From contig JAULSU010000003.1 in assembly GCA_030512335.1 (NCBI GenBank), forward strand, positions 372,001 to 436,000: 64,000 nucleotides of DNA, given 5' to 3'. The number at the start of each line of letters is the position of its first letter. The first letter of the stretch is position 1. Positions 1 through 11,900 of the stretch are shown here, in pieces. Made by a program: the position numbers and the translations under genes. The notes under the pieces were generated by a model. It saw only the letters and a list, made by a program, of their open reading frames with translations. It was not told where the DNA came from and searched no databases. This DNA is from Immersiella caudata. Taxonomy: Eukaryota; Ascomycota; Sordariomycetes; Sordariales; Lasiosphaeriaceae.

Positions 1-784
1 TGATCATGTCGTATAGATGCGATGCCCCAGGGACTGTGCCACCCGTATAACTGCTCGCGTAGACATTTCCATTCAGCACAGCGCTATCCTCGCCCGCCTC
101 AACATCAATGTTCTTGTACTGGTGACCTTTGGTGGCAACTTGCGCCGCTGCCTCGTGGAGCGCCTCATCCAGGCCCTCCGAAGCTGTCGCCAGCGCTTGG
201 CCCTCCTCCTCGCCGCGAATCTCGGCGGCCTCCTGCTCTGCGAGCTGAGCCTGCGCCGCCGGCGGGGGTGGAAACAGTCGTTCAAGCCCGTCCACCAGGG
301 CGCGGATGTCGTCGATCAGCGTCTTGAAGGAGGTGTTGTTATGGATCGCCCAGCTCGACAACCTCAGGATAGTCGCGCCTTTCTAGCGCTTAGCCGCGAG
401 GCTTCGCATCCTATTGTTGACGGCCAGGGCCACCATGTCAGCGTTGGACTCGGGAGCCGGCGGGGCATCGCCCGTGATGCCGAACTTCTTGGAGATCTTG
501 TTGCTATCTTCGAAGAGGACGAAGATCTGCAGTAGCGTGTCCTTGGCCGCCTGCAGCTCCGCCTTGCTCGCGGCGGGGCTGCCGAGCTGCGGGTCGTCGT
601 AGACGTGAACCGCCTCGCCCCAGCGCGAGAGCCGGAGCCGTAGCGCCGTCAGCTTGAGCTGGTTCGTCTGGTAGTCCTTGCCGAAGCGGCGGCCGAGGTG
701 CACGTACTCGAACACCTCTATGCATGCCGAGAAGGCCGTGGCGATACCGACGACGCCCACGACGATGCCGAAGGGATCAGACAT
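1..784 (-). pseudogene. HET-S-like HeLo-domain effector with C-terminal HRAM amyloid motif; interrupted by a stop; runs off the left edge
   Basis: Read from the ATG at 784, the first ~130 residues look like a HeLo domain: an N-terminal hydrophobic helix (MSDPFGIVVGVVGIATAF) is followed by the FEYVHLGRRFG and LRLSRWGEAV signatures of the Podospora HET-S group. Codon 134 (383-385) is TAG. The same frame then stays open to base 1 and still looks like the family: HeLo helices, an Ala/Glu-rich linker, then an HRAM-like block at codons 220-243 (about 127-56) with YKNI, a central Ala and GNVY. A second block begins at codon 256 (HLYDMI) and is cut by the window edge. HeLo proteins of this group are membrane-targeting cell-death executors that are activated when the C-terminal motif is templated into an amyloid fold by an NLR. 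The aligned position in the family is usually Gln, so TAG fits a CAG-to-TAG change (inference). A start further upstream is possible but unlikely, because HET-S family homology begins at this Met. Confidence 0.8.
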
Positions 785-1471
785 TTTTTTGCGCTCGGGA
801 AATGGTACCGTTGATCTAGGATGGATATGATGTTTTGATCTGCTAAATAAGGTAGCTTTGCAGTTGTTTGATGGGGACTGGAATCCGTCTTTATCAGATT
901 GGACCCGGTCGCAGCATCCAGGCGAAACTCTGGTGAGCGGGGGAGAGCCTTCCCCCACCCAGGGATGCAGACAGCGCCGCTGCACCGCGCTTGCAACCCA
1001 CATCTGCATGTACCGTCCGGCGACCATACAAAGCAGTAATTTCATGAGCGCCAGGCGCGATTAAGGTTTTTATTTGTGCTCACCCTTGCACGATACAACA
1101 CGTGGTTAATCCTCATTGTCACACACTCCATAAACCTCACCAATGATTAGAATCTTTTCTTTTTTTTCGAGTATTGCCGCCCAACACCGCTCCAGAACAA
1201 TTGCTGGACTGACGTTTCGATACTTGGAACGGCTGCTTCAAGTACCTACCTAGGCACCTATGTAAGTGAGCTGCCGCTTCTGAACTTGAACGGAGAGATA
1301 TACTAGGTAAGGTATTTAGCCATTATTGATTATCAATTTTTCGCAGAATCAAGCGTCAATTCTTTCAGACCTACGGCTTGAGCTCATGCAACTTTTGCCT
1401 GCGTGGCTCCATGTCTTTGCCCGGCCTAAATCTCCAACCAACACACGCCATCTCAATCCTTGGCCAAAGCC
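785..1471. promoter_or_regulatory. Divergent intergenic region between the HeLo effector and the NLR
   Basis: These 687 bp separate two head-to-head starts (ATG at 784 on minus, ATG at 1472 on plus) and must hold both promoters. A T-rich stretch lies near 1153-1168, and AT-rich sequence at 1290-1340 precedes the NLR start. No convincing TATA box or transcription-factor site was recognised. The shared promoter is an inference from orientation and suits two partners that need co-expression. Confidence 0.5.
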
Positions 1472-4400
1472 ATGGCGGAAAGAAAAGTATACAAGAATAT
1501 CAGCATAGCCGCCGAGAACGCGCATCTGGGCGACACATATATCTCGGGCGGACTGAATGGTATTTCTGCCCGGCTCTTCCCGACGCAGCTCCTCCTCGCT
1601 GACGGTCGCGCATAGAGCCAAGCGTCAACGACCTCATCCGTGAACTCTTCCTAACAGACGCCTCGGACGATCTCGCCAAGACGCTCAGGATCAGGGGAAG
1701 GAGAGTTGAGGGGACATGCGAGTGGCTTTTAGTGAGGCCGGAATACACCGCCTGGGTTGCCGGAGATGGCCTCCAGCTTCTCTCTGGCTGATCGGGCCCC
1801 CGGGTATCGGCAAGACCATCGTCTCGTGTTTTCTTGTCGACAAACTCCAAGAGCTGCTCCGGGACTCGGAGTCTCCATCGGCCATCTTTGCATACTACTT
1901 CTGCGACAACAAGGACGAGCAGAGACAAAAGGCAACCGCTATTCTGCAAGGGATTCTTGTGCAAATCCTGAAAAAGGCACCGGAGCTGTTTGATCTTGTG
2001 AAGAGGTATTACAGGATAAAGAGGGGATCCTTTCCAGGGAACCTGGACGCGCTGTGGAGGATGCTTGTGCAGATCCTCAATAATTCCGCGGGTCCGATAT
2101 ACGTGCTCATCGATGCGCTGGATGAGTGCGAGGAAGCGTCTCGCATCGAGCTGCTCGCCTTGCTTGCAGACCTCGACCCGTCCACGAAAGCCCGGATACT
2201 CATCACCGGCAGGCCGGAGGCCGATATCGAAGAAACCGGGCAGACAGCGGGCGGCCACCTCCTCCGCCTCGACTCGGCCAAGATCAACGACGATCTATCA
2301 AGGTTCATCGACATGAGGGTCGACGAGCTCGGGAGGAAGAAGAGCTATCCAGAGAAGCTGATCCAAGACATCCAAAAGGCCGTTCGGGACCAGGCTGGTG
2401 GGACGTTCCTGTGGGCTTCGCTTGTCCTCAAAGACATTGCGGCTACGAAAAGAGCCCAGTCGGCGAGGAAGAAACTCGACAGCATGCCCTCCGACCTACC
2501 GGGGGTGTACAAGAGGATTCTCGACAACATCGGTGAAGAGACGATGTAGATGCTGCCATCTTCATCCTACAGTGGGTCGTTGTCTCTCGGCGGCCCATGA
2601 CAGTCATCGAGCTGGCAACAGCAGCGGCCTTGGGCGGCCCCGAGAGCTGGGACGGGGGCGCGGTGCCCCCAGCCGACGTGATCGACGAGCTGAAGGATGG
2701 GTTTCGGTGCTGCCGCCCTCTTCTCTACCACGGCCCGGATGACGACACGATCAACCTCGTTCACCAGTCCGCAAAAGACTACTTCGTGGCCATGGATTCG
2801 CTGTCGCCGTACCGAGTCAACAGGGAAGAGACAAGCATGAAGATACTAGAGACGTGCTGGAGGTACGTCGCCATGCCAGAGTTCGAGCAGGGCGCCGTAA
2901 TCGTGTCGCGCACCGATACGAGCCAGCTGGTCCCGACCAAACTGTCCAAGCGCGTCCTGGACGCCTACGGATTTCTCGGCTATGCTGCCGAGGAACTCCG
3001 TGACGGCGGCCAGATCACAGAGAGGCTCACCTCGATCACCAAGTTCGTACGCAAGTCGCAGAGCCTGGACCCGTCATCTGTGTTGCGCGACCACTGGCTT
3101 GCCGTTTCGGTCTCTGCTGGCCATGTCGAAGGCGTGCAAGCCTTACTGGACAAGCACGCAGACACGACTGCTAGGGGCTCCGGGTGGGACTGGTATCCCG
3201 CCCTGCACCTGGCCGCCATGAAAGGTCACGCTGCCATCGTCCGCCTCCTGGTGCAGAGCAAATGCGACGTGTCGCATGTCTGGAATAGACAGACCGCCCT
3301 GCACATGGCTGCGAAGAGCGGGCGCGCGGAGACTTCGAGGATACTGCTTGAGAACGGGGCTGAAGTGAACGCCAAGGGCGAATCCGGGCAGACTCCATTG
3401 CACTGTGCAAGTGATGCCAGCTGCAAAAGCCGTCGTCGCCTTGCTTCTTGAAAGAGGAGCCGACATCAACTGTGGGAATGACAGTGGAGACAGCCCACTT
3501 TCTCTGGCGTTGAAGAGAGGATCGGAGGACGTTGCCATGTTTCTTTTGGATTCGGGAGCTGATTTCTACGCCGCGGCCTCATCCGAAACAGACCGGTGCG
3601 ACAGACCCTTCTGGGAGCCGTCAGGAGGCGAGTGGAGTTTTACGGACTCGGACAGCTCTACATCCGAAGACTGCGAGAGAGGTGGTAATACCACGTCGTC
3701 ACGTCTGCCACCCCCCTCAGGACGACGGGCGGGTGAAGATGCTTTTCCTAGCTGCAGCCGGCGGGTGTTCCCAAGTTGCCAAGCGGCTGTTGGCGAGCGG
3801 CGTCGATGTCAACGCGCGAGATCTGCCGGGCATGACGGCGATCTGCCTAGCCGTCAAAAACGGCCATTTAAAAGGTGACGAGGCTGCTGATTGACGCCGG
3901 AGCCGACCTTGGATGGAGAGACAGCAAGACGAACAAGACTTTGCTCCACCTGGCAGTAAATGAACGCTACGCTTCGCCTAAGGGTAGGTCCGAAACCATC
4001 TGGGTGTCTCTTTACCTGGCAACAAAAGAGAGCGAAGACGACACCGCGATGTTGAAGCTGCTAGTGGAGAATGGCGTCGAACTTGACGCTATGGCTCAAT
4101 TTCAGTGGCGGAACAGGGGGCGGTCTTTTCCGGTTACCCCGTTCAATGCTCAGTCGCTCCATGTCTGCACTTCACCTTGCCATCACGCTGGGGAGCCAGT
4201 CTGCCGTGCAGGTTTTGGTCGAGGCCGGGGCAAGCCTGGTCTCGCGCGCGGACAAGGGAAAAGCGGCGTTGCGCTGGGCCGCAGAGTTTGGTCGTGCGCC
4301 GCTGGTCAGCTACCTGCTGGAGAGAAGAGGCGATATCGCCCTGAGGGACAAGATCGGGCGGACGGCGCTGCAAATAGCCGCTTGCCGTGGGCACGATGCG

Positions 4401-6017
4401 GTGGTCAATATCCTCCTCGACAAGGGGGCCGATGTGGAGGAGAGGGACGAGCACGGGTGGACACCGTTGCACCACGCGGCCGACGGAGGTCAAATAGCTA
4501 CGGTCCTGCTATTGGTCAATGGCCGAGGCGCCAACGTCGAAGCAAAAACCAGCGATGGCCAAACAGCGTTGCACTTGGCAGCTTGCAGGGCTAGCTGGAC
4601 GATAGTGCAGATGCTGCTCGATCGCGGCGCCAACATCGACGCGGTGGACTCGAGAGGCATGACGGCCCTTCACAAGGTGGCGGGTGACTACTCCAACCGT
4701 CCGTTTCAGTTTTGGGATCGGATAAACAGCGAGAGCTGCGCATCCGCAAGCGTTGCCAGGCTGCTGTTGGACCGGGGTGCCGACGTTGGCGTCAGGAATG
4801 ATTTGGGTCGGAGGGTACTCTTCGGGGCTGCTGCAACCGAGAACCTTCAGCTTGCCCGCTTGATCCTCCAGCACGACACGGACGCCGTCACCATGGATGG
4901 AACACAGCCGCCGATACGCCACCGGTATCCCAAGCTGGATCAACTGCGGGAAGCTGTCGATGCGTGGCGGTCAAGGCAGCCCGCCAGCGGTGGTGGTGAC
5001 TCTGGGGAAGACTATCACCTCTCGGCCGGGACGACGGAAGAGATGACGATGCTGCGTCTGCTGTTTGAAATGGCCGCCTACGTCCTGGCAAGCGAGAGAC
5101 CTTGCGCCGAATGGATTTCCGAAGCAGCCGAGAAGGGATATCCCGCAGTGATGTCAATGCTGCTGGAGACAGGAGGTGCCGGGGGCACGGTAACAACGGC
5201 AGAGGTCAAATCATCGGCTCTGGTTACCGCCGCCGCCAGGGGCCACGTAGAGGTAGTTCGTGTCCTCCTCCTCAACAGCGGTATCAACAGCGATGCCCAT
5301 CCGCCATGTTTGGGAGAAGCCCTTGGGGAAGCTGCCTCCAATGGACACGAGCTTGTCGTACGGCTGCTGCTGCTCGAGGCAAGAGCGGACCCGCATGCTG
5401 GGGGGGACGACAACGGGTCGCCCCTGATGAAAGCCGCGGCCAGTGGGCACCACCGCGTTATCGAGGTGCTACTTGACTGGGGAGCCCGTGTCTCGGAGCA
5501 GAACCGGAGAGGCACAGCGCTGTCGTGGGCCGCCAGGAACGAAAAAGTCGACGCGGTGCGGGTGCTCCTGGACTGAGGAGCCGATGTCAACGCGACCTCC
5601 GGCTTGGCCGCTCAGACTGCACTACACTCAGGGGTCAGCGGGCGGTCCGTGGCTGCCGTGGAGCTGTTGCTAAGTCGGGCCGCCGATGTAAACATCAAGG
5701 ACTTTAAGGGAAACACGCCTATGGCAACCGCCCTCGGGATGGCCGGCACAGAGGCAATCGTACCGCTGCTCCTCCAGTACGGGGCGGATCCAAACACGGT
5801 GTCAGAGGACGGCACGGGCTTGGTATCGAGGGCGATGGAGACTTCGCCTCCTGATGTCCTGAGACTGCTGTCGCTGGAGAGGGAGCGCTTTAGGCTCGAT
5901 TCTAGGGATGAGCAGGTGCTGTTGACGTGGGCGATTGAGAAGGGGCACCAGGATGTTGTCCATCGTTTGCTGGAAAAGGGAGTGAAGATGAACGTGCGGG
6001 CAAGTGAGATGCTGTAG
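1472..6017 (+). pseudogene. NLR (NACHT-ankyrin) with N-terminal HRAM amyloid motif, NWD2-like; multiply frameshifted
   Basis: Exon 1 (1472-1559) encodes 29 residues. Residues 5-24 form an HRAM-like motif (YKNI, central Ala, then GDTY) that matches the motif in the adjacent HeLo gene. A 56-nt intron (1560-1615; GTATTT donor, GCTGAC branch site, CATAG acceptor) leads into a linker ending in the usual EGTCEWLL segment. A NACHT domain follows, with Walker A GPPGIGKT (about 1797-1820) and Walker B IYVLIDALDE (about 2098-2127). From about 3100 to 6017 there are many ankyrin repeats. The frame breaks at about 1780-1792 (CT dinucleotide repeat), 2540-2553, 3412-3424, 3700-3720 (C run), 3866-3876 and 4130-4165. 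An in-frame TGA sits at 5574-5576, and the same frame then continues to TAG at 6015. In NWD2-type systems the NLR oligomerises on ligand sensing and its N-terminal motif seeds amyloid folding of the effector. This copy cannot make a full protein unless the breaks are sequence errors. Confidence 0.82.
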
Positions 6018-7846
6018 GCTTGGAAATGCCGCCTAATAATCCCGCAATTGGCCCTTGATTTCACACGGGCTACAACTTCCCGCCTCAAGTAACGGTTTTT
6101 TAACCGAGGGGTTATTTCACGTCAAGGTAGAGGGGACGGTAAATGGGGAGTTTACGGATTTCCAGAGGTAAGGGCTAGAACGGTAAAGGAGTTAGTTTTT
6201 AAAGGCTTAAAAGAAGCAGGTGGCGGTAGTAAGTATGCTAATGTTGTTCTTAGTTGGGAAATACCCAACCCAATTAGTAATCTGTTTGCACTTTGACGGC
6301 ACATTACCACCCACCTTATAGCCTAACACAGGTAGAGAGTCTTGTGACGGGGACACCATTCCGATGCACCCCATTGCCCATTGGCTACCAATACATGGTA
6401 GCATCCAAAGACGCCACTTGGCCGTGCTAATAGGACGGCATGATTGGAAATACCGCTATTACAAGGCCGAAAAGTGACGGGAGGTGCTCCCGGTTGGGGG
6501 GGGGGCGGACTCGGATGATCTTGGTAGCGTAATGGCATGATTGATTGTATGCTGAGAACTTTGCCACCAAAAGAGGAAGAGAAATCGGGGTCTGTATTGT
6601 GTACTCACAGGCTAGAAACAAACAATGGCGATGTTTTCGGCAGCTGAGTAGAGTTATCCCCTTCCGGGAGATCAGAGGCTCGTTCAGGGTAAGCTCACCT
6701 GTTGCTCCTCAGTGTCTTTTCAAGTTCGTATTGGTGAATCGACGACTGTAGTTGCTTTTAGTTCGAATTTCCAAAGGGAGAAACAGCAGGCAGTCCCCAA
6801 AATCGTTGACCCTATTCGACACCGTCACCGTCATCCAGATGATCGAGAAGCCTAAATCCTCCAACCCACAAATTGGGGGCCAGCTATCAACAAATCCATA
6901 ATAAGCTCAGACCATGAAAAGAAGGACCAATCATTGTTGGCTCCAAGTCCTAAGCAACCGGAAACACGGCACAGGCACCAGAAAAAAGTGTTACTGTGTT
7001 GAAGGTGATCCCATCGTAGGGTCTGCCGCTCAACCAACAGCATACTGCACAGTGCGGCACGACAACTCGCAAAACACTTGTGCATAATCTACTCCCATCT
7101 CGGCTTTTACTACGGTGTGGACGCAAGGACCAAGTCAGCGGAGGTGTTGCTTGACGCGGTCGACTCAGAGGTTCGCGTCCCCGAGCGCCTTGTGATCTTG
7201 TTAACATTTGGTGATGCGACTTTTGGGGTGCCGGTACTTTTGGCAAATCCTCTTCTTTTTCTATTTTTTTTTATTAATTTATTTATTTTTACAAAAGATC
7301 CCCTACAAAGGGGGAAACTTTGGTTTCAATGAAACACGACGTTGTTATATCACAGCAACTACATGTAAGCGCCGTCTAGCCCGTTGATGTTTGATCCCTC
7401 GTGAATACCCAAGGTAGATAACAACCAAGGGATCGCTTTGGTTCTGAGGCTGACAGCGGCATTGCTTATCGTGTCAGCCGAAACGGAGCAAGGCTTAAGG
7501 CGCAACTCTAGTTTTAGGGTAGCGAGCTGACGTGCAGGAGGGCCTTTTGGTTCCGTCCCTTTTCTCCCCGAAATGGGCATTGCACAAGTGGGGTCCCACT
7601 TTTCCTTCCAGGCACGGCTCAGTGCTGAATCTTGCGTCCCACTTTGTTTCTGTTTCCTTCCTGATGTAGTCATTGCTGCTATCCAATGGCCGGGAGAGGA
7701 GGCATCGGACGTAATGTTGCGAGATGCGATGTCCTCCCCTCCCCCTATGGAATACACATCTTCCCGTCTATAAGAACTGCCCTCTTGTCCTCAATCTCTT
7801 CGGTTCTTCTCATCATCGCACCATAGCATCCTCCTTTGACAGCACA
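6018..7846. other. Intergenic, relatively AT-rich; no gene recognised
   Basis: No open frame here shows recognisable protein similarity. The stretch 6100-6650 is AT-richer than its surroundings and may be the remains of an old element, but no terminal repeats or transposase remnant could be made out. A G run occurs at 6497-6506 and a T-rich run at 7254-7290. The last ~100 bp hold the promoter of the secreted-protein gene at 7847. Confidence 0.5.
7769..7774 (+). promoter_or_regulatory. TATA-like box (TATAAG)
   Basis: TATAAG lies 73 bp upstream of the ATG at 7847 and is followed by a CT-rich stretch (CTCTTGTCCTCAATCTC), the usual core-promoter layout of filamentous fungi. It was assigned by position and sequence only. 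Confidence 0.4.
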
Positions 7847-8599
7847 ATGATTTTTCACAACTCCCTCCTCGCCAGCCTTGGCCTCCTCCTTGTGCAGGGC
7901 ACGTGGGCTCTACCGCAGGCTCGAGTCGACGCTTTTCCCGTCGACCACGACCTGACCGGCATCCTCGAGAAAGTGCGCGTCCACACGCCCATCGTCTGGC
8001 ATGAAGCCACCAACGAGGATGGTTCCAAGGGTAACTTCACCGACATTGACAACGCTGCCTGGGACGCAGCCATTGCGACGCTCGCTCTCCACCAGGCTCG
8101 GACCCTTCCGCAGCATGTCGCCAAACGCCAGATAGCCGACTGCTTTTCCGTCGGAACATGGGCCCACCAAGTGGTCGTGAAGGACGGTATTGTGGAAGCG
8201 TGTGGCCTCATTGGTTCGCCGAATCCCCCCTTTTTATAGCGGCATCCATGCTGACCCCGGGAATCTGATAGCTGTTACTGCTGTGGGTTTCACAAGGGTT
8301 CACCAACGAGTGGGGTTTAACACCGCTGGCGATCCCATGTAAGTGTTGCAGCATCCATATTATTGTCAGTGTCTCCTTGTTTAGTCATCATTCACTAACG
8401 CGGAGTGTGCGTTTCTCGCAGGACGGTGCACTACCTCCACAGGTGCAACGTCCAAGAAGGCCCATTGACCTCCATTGGCAACTGCCTGAGCGCCTTGAGC
8501 AGGATCCTCGAACACTGCACGGGCGATAATTCGGAGACCCGTGGTGGGAGGATCACTTGGACCACCAGCAACCAATATAGCATCGCTATTGACGCATAA
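7847..8599 (+). pseudogene. Small secreted protein, two exons, with an apparent 1-nt frameshift
   Basis: The ATG at 7847 starts a clear signal peptide (MIFHNSLLASLGLLLVQGTWA) and a mature region containing NFTDIDNAAWDAA and two cysteines near DCFSVGTWAH and VEACGLIG. The frame closes at 8237 just after a C6T5 run (about 8225-8236). One base out of frame, the sequence continues as plausible secreted protein (YSGIHADPGNLIAVTAVGFT) up to a good intron at 8339-8421 (GTAAGT ... CGCAG, 83 nt). The second exon has two more cysteines (HRCNV, GNCLS), a third at EHC, and ends with TAA at 8597. The simplest reading is a single-base indel at the C/T run. An alternative is a short ~42-nt intron ending in TATAG just downstream. 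The protein family is not recognised; small size and Cys content suggest a secreted, effector-like role. Confidence 0.6.
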
Positions 8600-8756
8600 G
8601 TGCTACTGCTGGCCATCTTGGTCGGTTCGAGCTTTGTGGGGACGGGAAAGTGGTGTCAGGTATCAGGAATCAACGGGTGTATCTGAAAATGGAGTAGCAA
8701 TTTACATTAGCTAGCAAGCGATAGCATGCTAGTAACCCTCCGCGAGCAATGACCTG

Positions 8757-8800
8757 TTGTGAACTTTACCGACATTGATAACACTGTTTGGGATGGACCA
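8757..8800 (+). repeat. Degenerate partial duplicate of the secreted-protein gene at 8032-8065
   Basis: This fragment can be read as NFTDIDN followed by TVWD and lines up with the NFTDIDNAAWD segment of the gene at 7847. Nearly all differences between the two DNA copies over ~35 bases are C-to-T or G-to-A (for example TTC/TTT, GAC/GAT, GCC/GTT, GCT/ACT). Similarity is lost after ~8795, so only a fragment survives. Confidence 0.5.
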
Positions 8801-8837
8801 GTTTTAGTGGTTTGGGTTGTCAAGGGCGTATTTTTTT

Positions 8838-8907
8838 CCCAAAAGGGGAAAGGGGGAAAGGGGAGGAGGGAAGGAGGGGGGGGGGGAGGGAGGGAGGGGG
8901 GGGGGGC
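8838..8907 (+). repeat. Long purine (G-rich) tract with G-quadruplex potential
   Basis: About 70 nt of almost uninterrupted G with single or triple A spacers, including two runs of about 11 G. It has many G3+ blocks separated by short loops, so it could form a quadruplex or triplex. It follows the degenerate duplicate at 8757. Confidence 0.7.
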
Positions 8908-11900
8908 TGACAACCTAGGATTAATATGCTTCACGTCGACAGCAGTAACCTACACCCTTGAATTTGAAGGTATGAACACGCCTGCCGAACATTTCCCGGC
9001 CTTTATTGCACTACTTCGTGATCTCAAGACACCCCGAAACCACTTTTCTCACACACACACGCCAACTAATCATTCGAGCTGCGCAACTACATCCACGGCA
9101 TCATCGCTTCAGGTTTAAATGTCGTCAAGCACCAATAAGTGCTCCGCTCCCACCTTCCGGCCTACTCTCGAAAGAACGCCGCCGCGCATAGTACTTTGCG
9201 CTGGTAGTGATAGGCTACGGAGTAAACGACCTCTCAGGGTCGGATCAGGATTCCCAGCTTGAGAAGGGCAAGGTCAATTCGGAACCCAAGCCGCGGCTGC
9301 TAGGCGACCGGACATCAGATAAGCCGCCACCGCGAGACAAAAAGCACATCATCAGCCAAACCCGTGCTAGCGTCGCTGCTGCTTAGTGGTGGGTGGTTGC
9401 GCGTGTGCTCACTCCTCTGCGCAACGGGTCCGCTACTATCAAAGCGTTTCTCACGGTATGAAGGCTCTAGCTGCCGGAGATGTTTGACTGTAGCGCATGA
9501 AAAACATTCTAAATCCAAGGGCTATGATCCCACCCCGGTAATCCCCTACGAGGAATGGCCTGTTGTTAAAGCCCCGGTGAGAGTGTTTGGTAGCGTGGCA
9601 AGGGGTGCAGCGTAAGAATGGCATGTTTTACCCCTTTCATTAGTAAGCCGGATGAGAGCAAGCCCAGGAATAGACTCGGGGGTGTTTTCGACCAATGAAA
9701 CCAATGAAGAGATCGGATGGTTTCGTCGGGCTGTGTGCATGAAAGAAGCATCCAACAATTTCTCTCGAGATCGCCCACGTCGGGGTCGAAGGGGTTGACT
9801 GGAGGACTTGACGAAGCGAGCACACAGTGAGTGAGTATGGTGAAGGGGTTGTAGTTGGCATTGGCAACACGCTCCGAAGTGTGCATCATCCGGTGCCCAC
9901 ACGCCCGTGCGTATTTTTATCTTGATGCTGGTCTGCGGGCTGTGGGCTGTAGGCCAAGAAGGCAACCAGCTGTCGTTGATAGGACGGCCAGGAGACGGAA
10001 ATGTTGGGACGGGAAGTAGCCCGCGAATCGGCAAGCAAGGCGTGAAGTTGATGAACAGAGGGATGAAAAGAGCGAAGTCTCGGTTCAGTTAGGTACCTCA
10101 ACGCACACACACCTCCGAAATACCAAAACGACCACAGCCCAGAGCACGACGCTCCATGGCCGGCTTGTACTCGACGACTTTGGATCCCGGGCTGTAGAGT
10201 TCTTGTGGAGTGGCACCTGAGCGAAGGACGTACCTGTGGCGATGTGGAAACATGGCCCTATGCCTGTCGCTTCCTTGTGGCATTGTCAGCAGCGTGTAGC
10301 TTCTCCCTTCTCGGCGTGACACTAGATGAGTGGATGGGAGAAGGGGAGATATGGTGGCTGCCTGATCTTGTGCGCCATCGCTTGATCTTGGCTATAGGGT
10401 TTGTATCTCGCTCCTGGGTTTGAAAGTTGCGGGCCGAGCGCAACATGGGCCGAGAGGCATATTGTGCTGCTCGTTGTCTATTGATGAAGTGATGATGAGA
10501 AGCCAGGCAGTTCCCCGTGTTCGTTGACTCGGACTATGACCTCAGACTTGAGCTGCAACAGGATCAGGGAGCATTCAGAAAGTACCGAATCCTAGGAATT
10601 ATCCAAGGAATTACCCATCCTTGCTGGGTTTGGACCCTGGAGATCTGACCCTCGCAAACCGGATGTGGCCCGAAGGATGGCTCTGAGTGGGTACCAGTCT
10701 GTGGGTTGGCTTGGGTATCCGCGCGATGCCGTGGCACGCTGAACCGGCCAGAACATGCGTCCGCCACAAGCGATGGCACCCTGGACATCGAGATGCATGC
10801 AAACTCCGATGCAGTCTCGAGAGTGCCAAGGCCGAAGCAACATTGCCGGCGTGATTGCAGGCGGGGATCATGAGCGAGGTGTCGCTTCTAGTCCGAACTC
10901 TCTTCCTTCAAGCCAACGGCGGACTCATCACCCGCGGCCTGTCGAAGGGATCTGTCGAAGGGATCTGTCGAAGGTGCTGCCTCAAGTGTTGGGACATGTT
11001 GGCAGGTGTTGGGACGACGTTGGAAGGAGCTAAATTTTTTGGGGCAGATGCTGGCACACCGTACGCTCCTGCCTGTTGTCTTGTTGACAGCGACCTGGGG
11101 GCAGCGCCAGACCCCAGTGTCTTGCGCCTTGCCGCTACAGTTCCAGAAACAGCTTTCCGCATAGGGGGTAAGCTGAGCTATGATAATTCATTTCGTCGAG
11201 CGGCTCTTCACTTGACCGCAATCTCCTTTTCGCTGTAGCCTGGCCGGCTTTATGGCGACGTTGGCCCCTGGCGTCTTTGATGATGGCAGGCCCCCGTCAG
11301 CCTCGCACTGGCGGGCAGCTGGCAGGAGACCGCAGTGATCGCAGTCTGTCCGACAGTCACGTGCACTTCCCCGCCAATCCAGGCACCGATGCAGGTCGGC
11401 CAGGATGAGGCGGGGTCGCGTTTGGCCGAAAAATCAGGCAGCAGGATTCTGGACCAACCGGCGCCCAGTGTGGGGCACCGATTCGTCGATCCGCGCACTT
11501 CGCGGCGTGCAACAGCCTCCCGAGACAGGCATGGAAGCCATGCGGCATTGTCCCGCCCACGATAGGCACCGAAATAAACCCTCCCGCTACGGGTCTGCAG
11601 TCGTCAAAGTCGCCACACATGTCTAGGCTGCTGGAGATGGCCTCGCGCCTCTCCGAGATCAAGATCTGACTTTTCTCGACCCACGCTCGTCAGCATTGAG
11701 CATTTCCCCTTTCCAGTCCCAATTGCCAATTGTCCCCGCTGCAACACCGAGAGACGCGCCGAAGTCCCGCCTTTCCAGCCAGACTCGCCGAACAATTTCT
11801 GCCGAGGTTTCGGACGCCGCCGTCATTGGCCGCTTGCGCTGCGAGTGCGACCAGCGCGCGGTTGGCTGCGGGAACCCTTGCGACACCTCAGCTGCTGCGG

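Noticed and set aside
2546..2572. GTAGAT...CTACAG as an intron in the NLR
   Set aside because: Only 27 nt, too short for fungal splicing, and a multiple of three, so it would not repair the frame change.
1472..6017. Breaks explained by sequencing errors alone
   Set aside because: Not excluded, but the Doa10, HeLo-protease, Ala-rich and transporter genes (over 13 kb of coding) have no breaks, so a cluster of about seven in one 4.5-kb gene is more likely real.
9396..9425. Hairpin GTTGCGC...GCGCAAC as a tRNA or terminator
   Set aside because: No acceptor or T-arm around it, and eukaryotic genes do not need such terminators.
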